A stretch of 35,809 nucleotides of DNA from Novosphingobium sp. Chol11 (GTDB taxonomy: Bacteria > Pseudomonadota > Alphaproteobacteria > Sphingomonadales > Sphingomonadaceae), in the NCBI RefSeq assembly GCF_945870625.1, contig NZ_CAMBTS010000017.1:1-35809 (forward strand), in the 5' to 3' direction. This document shows, piece after piece, positions 16,434 to 24,262 of this stretch (position 1 is its first letter; each line of letters begins with the position of its first letter). Both the position numbers and the translations under genes were made by a program. The notes under the pieces were generated by a model. The model saw nothing but the letters and a program-made list of their open reading frames with translations, had not been told where the DNA came from and searched no databases.

Positions 16434-16967
16434 ATGGCACGGCAAGGTAGATCGGCAGACTGGGGCTTTCCGCGTTGGCGCGGCTATGGCGCGAGCAGCG
16501 AGGCGGCCACCGTGCGGCTGTGCGACCGGCATGGCTGCGATGCCAAGGGCGATTGCCCCGCGCCGAAATCGCCGAACAACCCGGACCGTTGGTATTTCTG
16601 CGAGCGCCATGCCGCCGAGTACAATTCCGGCTGGAACTACTTCGAAGGGCTCGACAAGGAAGAAGCCGAACTGCGCGAGAAGGCGGAGCGCGGCGATACC
16701 GAAGGCTACCGCGAGGCGGCCTGGGCGGCCTGGGGCGGACCGGGCGACGGCACCCGCAGCCGCGACGAAATGCGCGCGCTGGAGGCCTTGGGGCTGGAAA
16801 GCGACGCCGATTTCGAAGCGGTGCGCAAGGCCTGGCGCACGCGCGCCAAGGAAGTCCACCCCGATTTGCGCCCCGGCGACAAGGCGGCGGCGGCAGAGTT
16901 TCTGAAACTGCAGACGGCTTATGAAGTGCTGCGCGCTGCTGAAGATCGGCGGGCGTGGAAGGGTTGA
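16434..16967 (+). CDS. J-domain protein with N-terminal Cys/His-rich region
   Basis: DnaJ-family cochaperone of 177 residues. The C-terminal 55 residues form a J domain with the invariant HPD in KEVHPDLRPGDK and the helix EFLKLQTAYEVLR; it would stimulate a DnaK-type Hsp70. The N-terminal part is unusual for DnaJ: DWGFPRWRGYG, then cysteines in LCDRHGCDAKGDCPAP and WYFCERHAAEYN, a possible zinc site, then a Glu/Lys-rich helix. There is no G/F region and no DnaJ C-terminal domain. A TTG at 16422 has the better-spaced GGGAG and would add four residues; I keep ATG 16434. It ends one base before the convergent CCA gene. Confidence 0.85.
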   Translation: MARQGRSADWGFPRWRGYGASSEAATVRLCDRHGCDAKGDCPAPKSPNNPDRWYFCERHAAEYNSGWNYFEGLDKEEAELREKAERGDTEGYREAAWAAWGGPGDGTRSRDEMRALEALGLESDADFEAVRKAWRTRAKEVHPDLRPGDKAAAAEFLKLQTAYEVLRAAEDRRAWKG

Positions 16968-16968
16968 G

Positions 16969-18144
16969 TTAGGCGGTCAGTTCTTCACCGAGCAGATCAC
17001 CCAACCGTGCCGCATCAGGAAAACCTTCGGCGACCCAACGGCTTTCCACCGCGCGCAGGATGCGCGCCACATCCGGCCCGGCGCTGATGCCGCGCGCCAC
17101 GATTGCGCCGCCTTTGAGCGGGAAGCGCGGAACCTCCCAGCCTGCCAGCGGCGCTAGATCGCCTCCAGCGATGAGCAACCGGTCGCTCGCGGCTTCCCGG
17201 CCGACCTGATACGCCAGCGCGCGCGCGTTTGCGTCTGGTTCGGCGCGCACGACCGCCAGCGCCAGCCGCTTGCGCTGGTTGATCGAGAGCCGCAGCCGCG
17301 CACCGACCAGCCCGGCGAGGTCAGGATCGGGCGGCAGCATCGCGGCGAGGCGGCGCAGCGCATCGGGCGCGGCCGCTGCGCGCTGTTCGGCGGCGATGAG
17401 CGCAGGCAGGGGCGCGGGGTCCGCCTCGGGCAGGATCTGCGCGAGCACGCCAAGCTGCGCCATGCGCTGCGCGGTGGCGGCTGGATCTGGCAAACCGAGC
17501 AGATTGAGCAGTTCCCAGCCGATCCGCTCGCGTGAGAGGCCCTTCATGCCGGGGGCGAGCCGCGCGCAGGCGGCTTCTGCCTCGGCATCGGCAGGCAGCG
17601 AGCCAAACCGCGCCTGAAAGCGGAAATAGCGCAGGATGCGCAAGTAATCCTCGGCGATGCGCGCTTCCGCTGCGCCGATAAAGCGCACCCGCCGCGCCGT
17701 CAGATCGGCAAGGCCGCCGAAGTAATCATGGATGGATAGATCGCGCGGATCGGCAGAAAGCGCGTTGATCGTGAAGTCGCGCCGCGCGGCGTCCTCTTGC
17801 CAGTCGCTCGAAAAGGCGACGGTGGCGTGGCGGCCATCGGTGGAAACGTCGCGGCGCAAGGTGGTGATTTCCGCCGGGCCGCCCGCGATCACGGCGGTGA
17901 TCGTGCCGTGGGCAAGACCGGTGGGCACCGCCTTGATCCCCGCCGCTTTCAGCCGTGCGAGCACCTCGTCGGGCAAAAGCTGGGTCGCGATGTCGATATC
18001 CGCGACGGTCAGCCCCAGCAAGGTATCGCGCACTGCGCCGCCGACATAGCGGCACAGGCCCTGGCTCTCAGGATCGAGCGCGGCGATCAGCGCGGCCAGA
18101 TCGGCGCGCTGCGTCCAGTCGGCGGCGGGCAGGCGTTCAGCCAT
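16969..18144 (-). CDS. cca: CCA tRNA nucleotidyltransferase
   Basis: Class II CCA-adding enzyme (or closely related poly(A) polymerase) of 391 residues that repairs tRNA 3' ends. Motifs: YVGGAVRDTLLG (nucleotide-binding), DIDIAT with the two metal-binding Asp, TLRRDVSTDGRHA, ARRDFTINAL (template helix for C and A choice), and RILRYFRFQARF. The start ATG 18144 overlaps the end of the NUDIX gene by 8 bases, so the two are probably translated together; NUDIX-CCA pairs are common in alphaproteobacteria. No HD domain motif was found. Confidence 0.94.
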   Translation of the reverse strand: MAERLPAADWTQRADLAALIAALDPESQGLCRYVGGAVRDTLLGLTVADIDIATQLLPDEVLARLKAAGIKAVPTGLAHGTITAVIAGGPAEITTLRRDVSTDGRHATVAFSSDWQEDAARRDFTINALSADPRDLSIHDYFGGLADLTARRVRFIGAAEARIAEDYLRILRYFRFQARFGSLPADAEAEAACARLAPGMKGLSRERIGWELLNLLGLPDPAATAQRMAQLGVLAQILPEADPAPLPALIAAEQRAAAAPDALRRLAAMLPPDPDLAGLVGARLRLSINQRKRLALAVVRAEPDANARALAYQVGREAASDRLLIAGGDLAPLAGWEVPRFPLKGGAIVARGISAGPDVARILRAVESRWVAEGFPDAARLGDLLGEELTA

Positions 18145-18745
18145 GGTAGCCCAGCCGCTGGGTCAGGTTGGCGATGATCCCGGCGGTGACGCCCCAGACG
18201 CGGTGCTCGCGCCACAGGATTTCGATGTAGCTGCCTTTGCGGCCATTCCATTCGCCGCTGTGGCTTGTCTGGTTGGCCGGATCGAGCAGAAAGCCGAGCG
18301 GCGGCTCGAACCACGCGGCGACTTCGGCCGGATTGGGCCGCAGCGCCAAGTCATCGGGCACAACCGCCAGCACCGGGGTGATCAGATAGCCGGTGCCGGT
18401 GCGATACTCGTCGGTCGCGCCGATCACGCGCACATCGGCGGCATCGATGCCCAGTTCCTCGTTCGCTTCGCGCAGTGCGGCCTCAATCGGAGTTTCGCCG
18501 GGATCGATCTTGCCGCCCGGAAACGCCGCCTGCCCCGGATGCGCGCGCATGTGCGAGGGGCGGTGGATCATCAGCACGCCGGGGCCATCGGCATGGGCCC
18601 TGCGGTCGGTCACCGCGATCAGCACGGCGGCGGCGCGCATCGCCGTGCCCGCCGCCGCGCGCCAGTCCTCGTAAACCGGTGCGGCCGGGGCGCGGTGGCC
18701 TTCCTCGAACAGCGTGGTAAGGCGCGCCAGCAGCGGCGAGTTCAT
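18137..18745 (-). CDS. NUDIX hydrolase, CoA pyrophosphatase type
   Basis: NUDIX protein of 202 residues. The NUDIX box spans GKIDPGETPIEAALREANEELGI-like positions with the required G, E, REanEE and G residues. It is preceded by IHRPSHMRAHPGQAAFPGG, which matches the extra signature of CoA/acyl-CoA pyrophosphatases (the YeaB/NudL group). It probably splits CoA to 4'-phosphopantetheine and 3',5'-ADP. ATG 18745 starts 13 bases after the DUF1285 stop; the longer open frame upstream lies inside that gene. No strong ribosome site is visible, suggesting coupling with the upstream gene. Confidence 0.88.
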   Translation of the reverse strand: MNSPLLARLTTLFEEGHRAPAAPVYEDWRAAAGTAMRAAAVLIAVTDRRAHADGPGVLMIHRPSHMRAHPGQAAFPGGKIDPGETPIEAALREANEELGIDAADVRVIGATDEYRTGTGYLITPVLAVVPDDLALRPNPAEVAAWFEPPLGFLLDPANQTSHSGEWNGRKGSYIEILWREHRVWGVTAGIIANLTQRLGYHG

Positions 18746-18758
18746 GCGGGAGGCACCA

Positions 18759-19331
18759 TCATGCGGGCGGCACCAGCGCAAAACGTTGCCCCAGGCTTTC
18801 CACCGCCAGCGCATCGGGAGCGGACACGGCGAGCGCATGATCGATAAGCTGGCCATATGTGCTGCGATTGAGCCGCGCCTCGGCCCCATGGCGCACCGCC
18901 AGATAGAAGGCGGGCTGATCGGCGCTGCCGCCGACGCGCAAGCGATGATCCGGCCCGAGCAGCAGCAGATCATCGGTGTTGAGCTGAAACGCCAGAACCG
19001 GCGCGCCGCGCTCATCGGTGCGCGCTTCCATGTCGATGGCGATGAAGGCGGCATCGTCGACCGCGATTGTCAGCCGCTCGGCCGGCGTGACCAGCCAGTG
19101 CTGCCCCGCCGCATCGCGCATGATGAGCCGGGCAAAGGCGCGGACCATCGCCGGGCGGGTGATCCGCCCGCCTTGATGAAACCACGCGCCATCGGCGGCA
19201 ATGCGCATCTCGCTGTCGCCGGTGCGCTGGGGCGCCCATTTTTCGAGCGGCGGCTGATCGCGCCCGTCAGCCAGAGCGGTCAGCTCGGCGAGCGAGAGCG
19301 AGGCGAGGGCAGGAGGCGGTTCGTAGGGCAC
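18759..19331 (-). CDS. DUF1285-family protein
   Basis: A 190-residue protein of unknown function that I recognise as DUF1285 by its pattern: MRIAADGAWFHQGGRITRP near residue 42, then WLVTPAERLTIAVDDAAFIA and LNTDDLLLLG. The predicted fold is mostly beta; a homologous structure is thought to be a ligand-binding protein, but no role is established. It sits directly before the NUDIX and CCA genes on the same strand (13-base gap), an order I believe is conserved in alphaproteobacteria, which hints at a link with nucleotide or RNA quality control. Starts ATG 19331. Confidence 0.82.
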   Translation of the reverse strand: MPYEPPPALASLSLAELTALADGRDQPPLEKWAPQRTGDSEMRIAADGAWFHQGGRITRPAMVRAFARLIMRDAAGQHWLVTPAERLTIAVDDAAFIAIDMEARTDERGAPVLAFQLNTDDLLLLGPDHRLRVGGSADQPAFYLAVRHGAEARLNRSTYGQLIDHALAVSAPDALAVESLGQRFALVPPA

Positions 19332-19354
19332 GGCAAACGCGATGCCAGATCAGG

Positions 19355-19879
19355 TCACTTGCGCCAAGGGCCCAGCATGCCTTCTGGCGGAAGCAATTCC
19401 GGAACAGCGGTGCGGCAGAGCAGACGGTGCGGCTCGAACGGGCCGGGAAGCTGCCATCCGCCGGTATGCGCCGCGCTGAAGCCAAAGAAGCGCTCGTAAT
19501 ATTCCGGATCGCCGATCAGCACTTGCGGCAGCGGCGCGCGCGGATCGATCGCGGTGAGGCTGGCGGTCATCAGCGCCTTGCCGTAGCCTTCGCCGTGGAG
19601 CGCAGGCAGCACCGCGACCGGCCCGACCATGATCATCGGATAGGCGCGGCCTGCTGAATGGCCATTGCCCGGCGCGGTGAGCGCGATGGGCCAGCACTGG
19701 ATCGTGCCAACGAGCATCTGATCCTCGTCCAGCACTGCAAACGAAAGCGCGGCGAGGCATTCCATCCCCTCGCGCACTTTGTATGCGGTGCGCCCCCGGC
19801 GCGCTGGTTCGAACGCTGCATCGAGCAGTTCTTCGACCAAGGCAGGATCGACATCGGCAATCGGAATGATCGTGGCCAA
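19355..19879 (-). CDS. GNAT-family N-acetyltransferase (start uncertain)
   Basis: GNAT acetyltransferase of about 174 residues. The acetyl-CoA motif A is VGPVAVLPALHGEGYGKALM; before it comes LVGTIQCWPIAL, after it VLIGDPEYYERFFGFSAA, a pattern typical of GNAT proteins close to YhbS. The substrate is unknown. The TTG at 19879 (LATIIPIAD) is placed at the family N-terminus; the frame is open up to an ATG at 20113, but those extra 78 residues look like non-coding sequence. No good ribosome site was found. The gene lies 23 bases before DUF1285 and is divergent from cydA. Confidence 0.82.
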   Translation of the reverse strand: MATIIPIADVDPALVEELLDAAFEPARRGRTAYKVREGMECLAALSFAVLDEDQMLVGTIQCWPIALTAPGNGHSAGRAYPMIMVGPVAVLPALHGEGYGKALMTASLTAIDPRAPLPQVLIGDPEYYERFFGFSAAHTGGWQLPGPFEPHRLLCRTAVPELLPPEGMLGPWRK

Positions 19880-20091
19880 GATGGAGCGCTTTCTGATGAG
19901 GTGACCGTGCGGATAGCGGCGCGGCCTCCGCCCGGCAAGCCGCACGAAGGCTTGCGCGGCAGCCGCTCTGCCCGAGGGGTGATTGCACTTTTTGCATGCG
20001 AGAGAGGAACAATCGCACTGGCAGTCAGTTTGGTGAAGTTCTAGCCCAGTGGCGGACGAATGTGAGTCGTCCCCCAGTTTGGAGCACGCCG

Positions 20092-21531
20092 GTGATATTC
20101 GGTCTTGACGCACTTACTTTGGCGCGGATGCAGTTTGCTTTCACGGTGAGCTTTCATTTCGTCTTTCCGTCGATCTCGATCGGACTGGCGAGTTATCTGG
20201 CGGTGCTTGAGGGGCTCTGGCTCAAGACTGGCAAGGAACTGTACCTCGACTTGTTTCGCTATTGGCTGAAGATCTTCTCGGTCACGTTCGCGATGGGCGT
20301 GGTTTCGGGGCTGGTCATGTCATACCAGTTCGGCACCAACTGGTCGGTTTTTTCCGACAAGGTGGGCGGCGTGATCGGGCCGTTGATGGCTTACGAAGTG
20401 CTCACCGCGTTCTTTCTGGAGGCGGGCTTTCTGGGCGTCATGCTGTTCGGCATGGGCAAAGTGGGGCGCGGTCCGCACTATGCCGCGACCTTGATGGTGG
20501 CGCTGGGCACGTTCGTCTCGGCATTCTGGATCATCTCGGTCAATTCGTGGATGCAGACGCCGACCGGCTTTGAAATCGCCCCCAATGGCCAATTCGTGCC
20601 GGGGCCAAGCTGGCTGGCGATCATTTTCAACCCCAGCTTTCCTTACCGCCTCGTCCACACAGTGATCGCGGCTTATCTCACCACCGCGTTTGTGGTGGGC
20701 GCGGTGGGCGCGTGGCACTTGCTCAAGGACAGCACGAAGCCGCATGCGCGGAAGATGTTTTCGATGGCGATGTGGATGGCGGCGATCGTCGCGCCGATCC
20801 AGATCATTGCCGGCGACGAGCACGGGCTCAATACGCTGGAGTATCAGCCGGCCAAAGTGATGGCGATGGAGGGGCATTTCCAATCACACCCCGAAGGCGC
20901 GCCGCTCTATCTGTTCGGCATTCCCAACGACAAGACCCAGCAGCTCGATTATGCCATCGGCATTCCCAAGGCATCGAGCCTCATCCTCAAGCACGACATG
21001 AACGCGCCGTTGAAGGGGCTCGACACCATCGCGCCCGACAAGCGCCCGCCCGTCGCCATCGTGTTCTGGTCGTTCCGGATCATGGTCGGCATTGGCATGG
21101 CGATGCTGGGCCTCGGCATCTGGAGCCTGATCGCGCGGGCCAACAAGGCGCTTTACACGTGGCGCTGGCTGCACCGCGCCGCGTTGGTGATGGGGCCGTC
21201 GGGCATCATCGCGGTGATCGCCGGCTGGTGCACCACCGAAGTCGGCCGCCAGCCCTACACCGTCTATGGCCTGCTCACCACCGCGCAGAGCGCTAGCCCG
21301 ATTGCTGCGCCTGCGGTCGCTGCCTCATTGGTCGCGTTCGTGCTGGTCTATTGCGCGGTGTTCGGCGTTGGTATCTGGTACTTGCTCAAACTGATGGCCA
21401 CCGCGCCGCATCCGCACGAAGGCGGGCTTGAGGAACTGGGCGAAGCGCCGGTGCGCGCCGCCGGGATCACCCCCGGCCCGGCGCAGGGCAATGCGGAGAT
21501 CGGCACCATGCCGCAAGGGCATGTGGCATGA
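20092..21531 (+). CDS. cydA: Cytochrome bd-type quinol oxidase subunit I, short Q-loop (CioA-like)
   Basis: Membrane subunit of 479 residues that oxidises quinol and holds the haems. Haem ligands are visible: His22 (SFHFVFPS), His189 (YRLVHT) and Met331 (FWSFRIM). Quinol-site residues Lys255 and Glu260 lie in QPAKVMAMEGHF. The Q-loop is short, so the protein is about 40 residues smaller than E. coli CydA, which groups it with cyanide-insensitive CioA forms. The family GRQPW motif reads GRQPY here (386-390). GTG 20092 has GGAG 8 bases upstream and matches the family N-terminus; longer frames lack it. The 212-base divergent region upstream shows no FNR-type box. Confidence 0.94.
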   Translation: MIFGLDALTLARMQFAFTVSFHFVFPSISIGLASYLAVLEGLWLKTGKELYLDLFRYWLKIFSVTFAMGVVSGLVMSYQFGTNWSVFSDKVGGVIGPLMAYEVLTAFFLEAGFLGVMLFGMGKVGRGPHYAATLMVALGTFVSAFWIISVNSWMQTPTGFEIAPNGQFVPGPSWLAIIFNPSFPYRLVHTVIAAYLTTAFVVGAVGAWHLLKDSTKPHARKMFSMAMWMAAIVAPIQIIAGDEHGLNTLEYQPAKVMAMEGHFQSHPEGAPLYLFGIPNDKTQQLDYAIGIPKASSLILKHDMNAPLKGLDTIAPDKRPPVAIVFWSFRIMVGIGMAMLGLGIWSLIARANKALYTWRWLHRAALVMGPSGIIAVIAGWCTTEVGRQPYTVYGLLTTAQSASPIAAPAVAASLVAFVLVYCAVFGVGIWYLLKLMATAPHPHEGGLEELGEAPVRAAGITPGPAQGNAEIGTMPQGHVA

Positions 21532-22535
21532 TCATGGGCGCGGACCTCACCACGATCTGGGCGTTCATCATTGCCTTTGCGGTGCTGATGTATGTGGTGA
21601 TGGATGGTTTCGACCTGGGCATCGGCATCCTGTTTCCGTTCTATCGCCCCGGCGAGGAGCGCGATCAGGCGATGAACTCCATCGCGCCGGTATGGGATGG
21701 CAACGAGACCTGGCTGGTGCTGGGCGGCGGCGGGCTGTTTGCCGCGTTTCCGCTCGCTTATGCGATCATCCTGCCCGCGACCTATCCGCTGATCATGGCG
21801 ATGATGCTGGGCCTCGTCTTTCGCGGTGTTGCGTTCGAGTTTCGTTGGCGCGACCCCAGCCACCGTGCATTCTGGGACATGGCGTTCTTCGGCGGATCGC
21901 TGGTCGCAGCATTTTCGCAAGGCGTGGTTCTGGGCGCTTTGCTGCAGGGCATCCATGTCGTTGGCCGCGCCTATGATGGCGACTGGCTGAGCTGGCTCTC
22001 GCCCTATTCGTTGATGACCGGCGTGTGTGTGGTTTGCGGCTATGCGCTGCTCGGCGCGTGCTATCTGGCGCTGAAGACAGAGGGCAGCGCCGAGACTCGC
22101 GCCTATGGCCACGCCCGCCTCGCCGCGCTGACCACGCTGGCGCTGATGGCGGCGGTCAGCCTCGCCACGCCGTTTCTCGCCGCGCAGTATTTCCAGCGCT
22201 GGTTTGCCGCGCCGCTGCTGTGGTATCTTTTGCCTGTGCCTGCTGTCACCGGGCTGGTCGCGGTGCTGCTGCTCAAGGGGCTGAGCGAGCGGCGTGCGGC
22301 GCGTTCGTTCTTGCTGGCGCTGGCATTGTTCGTGCTCGGCGCGATTGGCCTTGGCGTCTCGATGTGGCCCTATGTCGTGCCGCAATCGGTGACCATCTGG
22401 GAGGCCGCCGCGCCCGAACGCAGCCAGATGTTCATGCTGATCGGGGTTGCTTTGGTGATGCCGCTGATCCTTGCCTACACCGGCTGGGCCTATTGGGTAT
22501 TTCGCGGGAAAGTGGGCACGCATGGCTATCATTGA
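21528..22535 (+). CDS. cydB: Cytochrome bd-type quinol oxidase subunit II
   Basis: Polytopic membrane protein of 335 residues with the family N-terminus (TIWAFIIAFAVLMYVVMDGFDLG) and APVWDGNETWLVLGGG, both diagnostic of CydB/CioB. It pairs with CydA and stabilises the haems. ATG 21528 overlaps the cydA stop (ATGA). It overlaps the small third gene by 14 bases, indicating tight coupling of all three subunits. The cydDC assembly genes are not in the window. Confidence 0.95.
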   Translation: MIMGADLTTIWAFIIAFAVLMYVVMDGFDLGIGILFPFYRPGEERDQAMNSIAPVWDGNETWLVLGGGGLFAAFPLAYAIILPATYPLIMAMMLGLVFRGVAFEFRWRDPSHRAFWDMAFFGGSLVAAFSQGVVLGALLQGIHVVGRAYDGDWLSWLSPYSLMTGVCVVCGYALLGACYLALKTEGSAETRAYGHARLAALTTLALMAAVSLATPFLAAQYFQRWFAAPLLWYLLPVPAVTGLVAVLLLKGLSERRAARSFLLALALFVLGAIGLGVSMWPYVVPQSVTIWEAAAPERSQMFMLIGVALVMPLILAYTGWAYWVFRGKVGTHGYH

Positions 22536-22674
22536 CCCGCAGCTGAGCGGCGCCGAACGCGCCGAAGCCACCCCGCTGTGGCGGCGGCTGGCGTGGATGG
22601 CCGCGATCTGGGCAATGAGCATCGCGGTGCTGGGCGCGGTGGCGATGGTGATCAAGGTTTGGTTGAAGGGGTGA
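22522..22674 (+). CDS. Small bd-oxidase subunit, DUF2474/CydX-like
   Basis: A 50-residue single-helix protein: a polar N-terminus (MAIIDPQLSGAERAEA), PLWRRLAWMAAIWAMSIAVL as the start of the membrane helix, and a Lys-rich end. The WRR-hydrophobic pattern fits the DUF2474 family found after cioAB-type genes; such small subunits (CydX in E. coli) stabilise the haem core. It starts 14 bases inside the end of cydB. Confidence 0.85.
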   Translation: MAIIDPQLSGAERAEATPLWRRLAWMAAIWAMSIAVLGAVAMVIKVWLKG

Positions 22675-22676
22675 CC

Positions 22677-22705
22677 CCAGGCCGGCTCTGCCAAGCCGGA
22701 CCTGG
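22677..22705. terminator. Hairpin between convergent cyd and dadA-like genes
   Basis: CCAGG-CCGGCT and AGCCGG-A-CCTGG pair over 11 bp with one bulged base and a 6-base loop. It fills the 39-base gap between two convergent gene ends, so it may stop transcription both ways, although there is no T run on either side. Confidence 0.5.
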
Positions 22706-22713
22706 AGTCCTGA

Positions 22714-23967
22714 TTACGCCGCGTTGCTGCCGGTCTGCGCCATCAGCGACTGGTCGATGGTCGCGGAAATCATCTGCGCGGTGACAGCGCTGAGCGTCCA
22801 GCCAAGATGCCCGTGTCCGGTGTTGTAAAACACATGACGCCCGCGCCCCGCGCCCACACGTGGCATCATATCGGGAAGCATCGGGCGCAATCCTGCCCAA
22901 GGCAGCACTTCGCCCACACTGACGCCGGGAAAAAGCTGGCGCACCCAATCGACCAGCGGGGCGATCCGGTCGGCCCGGATATCCCGGTTCTCGCCATTGA
23001 ACTCTGCTGTGCCCGCCACGCGAAAGCGGTCCGCGCCAAGCCGGGACGTGACGATCTTTGAATCTTCGTCAAGCAGGCTGACCCACGGTGCAGCGGCCTG
23101 GCTTGCCGAATCGCGCAGCATCACGGTGATCGAATACCCTTTGACCGGGTAGACATTGACCCGGTCGCCGACCATCGCGGCAAGGCGGCGGCTGCCGACA
23201 CCAGCGCAAATGACCGCAGCGCCGAAATTCTGAACGTCTTCGGCGCGCGGATCGCGCAAGCTCGAGGTAGTAATCGTCACGCCGTGTTCGTTGGCCGTGA
23301 TTGCCTGCACCGTCCGGTCGAGGTGCAACACCGCGCCCCTCCGCACGCAGGCGGCTGCAAGACCGCGGGTGAACTTGCAGATGTCGCCGGTCGAATCTGA
23401 CGGGGTGAAATAACCGCCATACAAGGGGCCGGACAACGTTGGATCGATGGCGCGCATTTCTTCGGGCGTGACCTGATAGCGATCAAGCCCGCCCTGGCGC
23501 ACCAGTGCATTGCCGCGCGCCGCACCGGTAAAGCTGGCTTCGTTGCGATAGATATGGAGTATCCCGAGGGTTTCGCAGTCGAAATCGATCCCTTCGCGCG
23601 CGGCGATATCGAAAAGATGCTGGCGCGCCGCGATGGCCAGCCGCACGGTTTCAACGGTGTTGATATCATGGCGGGGGATGGCACCCAGAAATTCCGCGAG
23701 CCATGAATATTTGTGCCAACCGGGCCGGGGATTGAGCAGAAGCGGCGCATCGCGCCGGGCCATCCAGCGCAAGCCCTTGAACACGGTGGCCGCCGAATTC
23801 CAGACTTCGGCGTTGCTGGCAGAAAGCTGGCCGCCATTGGCAAACGAGGTTTCCATGGCGGGCATGGGTTGGCGATCGATGACGGTGACGGTGTGGCCAC
23901 GTTCGAGAAGCGCGTGGGCCGTGGTAATGCCGGTGATCCCGGCGCCGATAACAGCGATATGCGACAT
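22714..23967 (-). CDS. DadA-type FAD amino-acid dehydrogenase, under glycine riboswitch
   Basis: FAD-dependent oxidoreductase of 417 residues in the D-amino-acid dehydrogenase/glycine oxidase superfamily. The Rossmann motif is IAVIGAGITGITTAHALL (4-21), followed by ETSFANGGQLSASNAEVWN, diagnostic of DadA-like proteins; the C-terminus has PWAGLRPMLPDMMPRVG and NTGHGHLGWTLS, the FAD-sealing segment. These enzymes are membrane-associated and pass electrons to the quinone pool. ATG 23967 has AGGAG 9 bases upstream; open sequence beyond it is the riboswitch leader. Because the leader is a tandem glycine riboswitch, glycine (or sarcosine/D-alanine) is a likely substrate or inducer; the name dadA is therefore withheld. 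Convergent with the bd oxidase, a possible electron sink. Confidence 0.88.
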   Translation of the reverse strand: MSHIAVIGAGITGITTAHALLERGHTVTVIDRQPMPAMETSFANGGQLSASNAEVWNSAATVFKGLRWMARRDAPLLLNPRPGWHKYSWLAEFLGAIPRHDINTVETVRLAIAARQHLFDIAAREGIDFDCETLGILHIYRNEASFTGAARGNALVRQGGLDRYQVTPEEMRAIDPTLSGPLYGGYFTPSDSTGDICKFTRGLAAACVRRGAVLHLDRTVQAITANEHGVTITTSSLRDPRAEDVQNFGAAVICAGVGSRRLAAMVGDRVNVYPVKGYSITVMLRDSASQAAAPWVSLLDEDSKIVTSRLGADRFRVAGTAEFNGENRDIRADRIAPLVDWVRQLFPGVSVGEVLPWAGLRPMLPDMMPRVGAGRGRHVFYNTGHGHLGWTLSAVTAQMISATIDQSLMAQTGSNAA

Positions 23968-23999
23968 GAGCTGTGCTCCTGTGGGTGAAAAGCGTAGTG

Positions 24000-24019
24000 G
24001 CCGGATCACGGGATCCGGC
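24000..24019 (-). promoter_or_regulatory. Hairpin in the riboswitch expression platform
   Basis: GCCGGATC and GATCCGGC form a perfect 8-bp stem with a 4-base loop between the second aptamer and the dadA-like ribosome site (AGGAG near 23976-23980). A TTTT run lies about 8 bases further on, too far for a classical terminator. It probably belongs to the switching region; how it switches is not clear. Confidence 0.45.
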
Positions 24020-24033
24020 GCGGCGTCATTTCC

Positions 24034-24162
24034 CCATCTCTGTCGCTTGTGCCTGAGAGCTTGACCCATCTGGAACGCCTGCGGCTTTGCCGGCAACCAA
24101 AGTCAGGGCTTTCTCCGTCGGCGGATGGCCAAACAAACAGACGCCACCACTCTCCAGAGTGT
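24034..24162 (-). promoter_or_regulatory. Glycine riboswitch, second aptamer
   Basis: Read on the minus strand: ACTCTGGAGAG (P1 start), CCGCCGACGGAGAAAGCC (the CCGAAGG-like core with one change), then GTCAAGCTCTCAGGCACAAG and GACAGAG closing the helix. The stem-loop from CCCTGACTTTGG to TTCCAGATGGG fills the variable arm. Separated from aptamer one by a linker of less than 20 bases, as in cooperative tandem glycine riboswitches. Confidence 0.88.
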
Positions 24163-24179
24163 CAAGACCACACGGTTTC

Positions 24180-24262
24180 TGGTGCCTGAGAGTTTCCTGG
24201 GGGGTTGCTCCTTCGGTGCCGGATCGCAACCCGTAGGTTTCATCCGGGCTCTCCCATGCGGT
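24180..24262 (-). promoter_or_regulatory. Glycine riboswitch, first aptamer
   Basis: Minus strand: ATGGGAGAGCCCGG, a CCGG-capped arm, the canonical core CACCGAAGGAGCAACC and GAAACTCTCAGGCACCAG. All conserved blocks of the glycine aptamer are present in order. With the second aptamer it forms a leader of about 300 bases before the DadA-type gene. Confidence 0.93.

Noticed and set aside
19880..20091. FNR/Anr site expected before the bd oxidase genes
   Set aside because: No TTGAT-N4-ATCAA-like sequence seen; the short TTGCA repeats near 19983 are too weak to call.
19880..20113. Extended N-terminus of the GNAT protein from ATG 20113
   Set aside because: The extra 78 residues are Cys/Ser/Arg-rich without family similarity and would overlap the cydA ribosome site and start.
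21348..22694. Minus-strand open frame (448 codons) under cydB
   Set aside because: Gln/Arg/His-rich shadow of a clear membrane protein gene; no motif.
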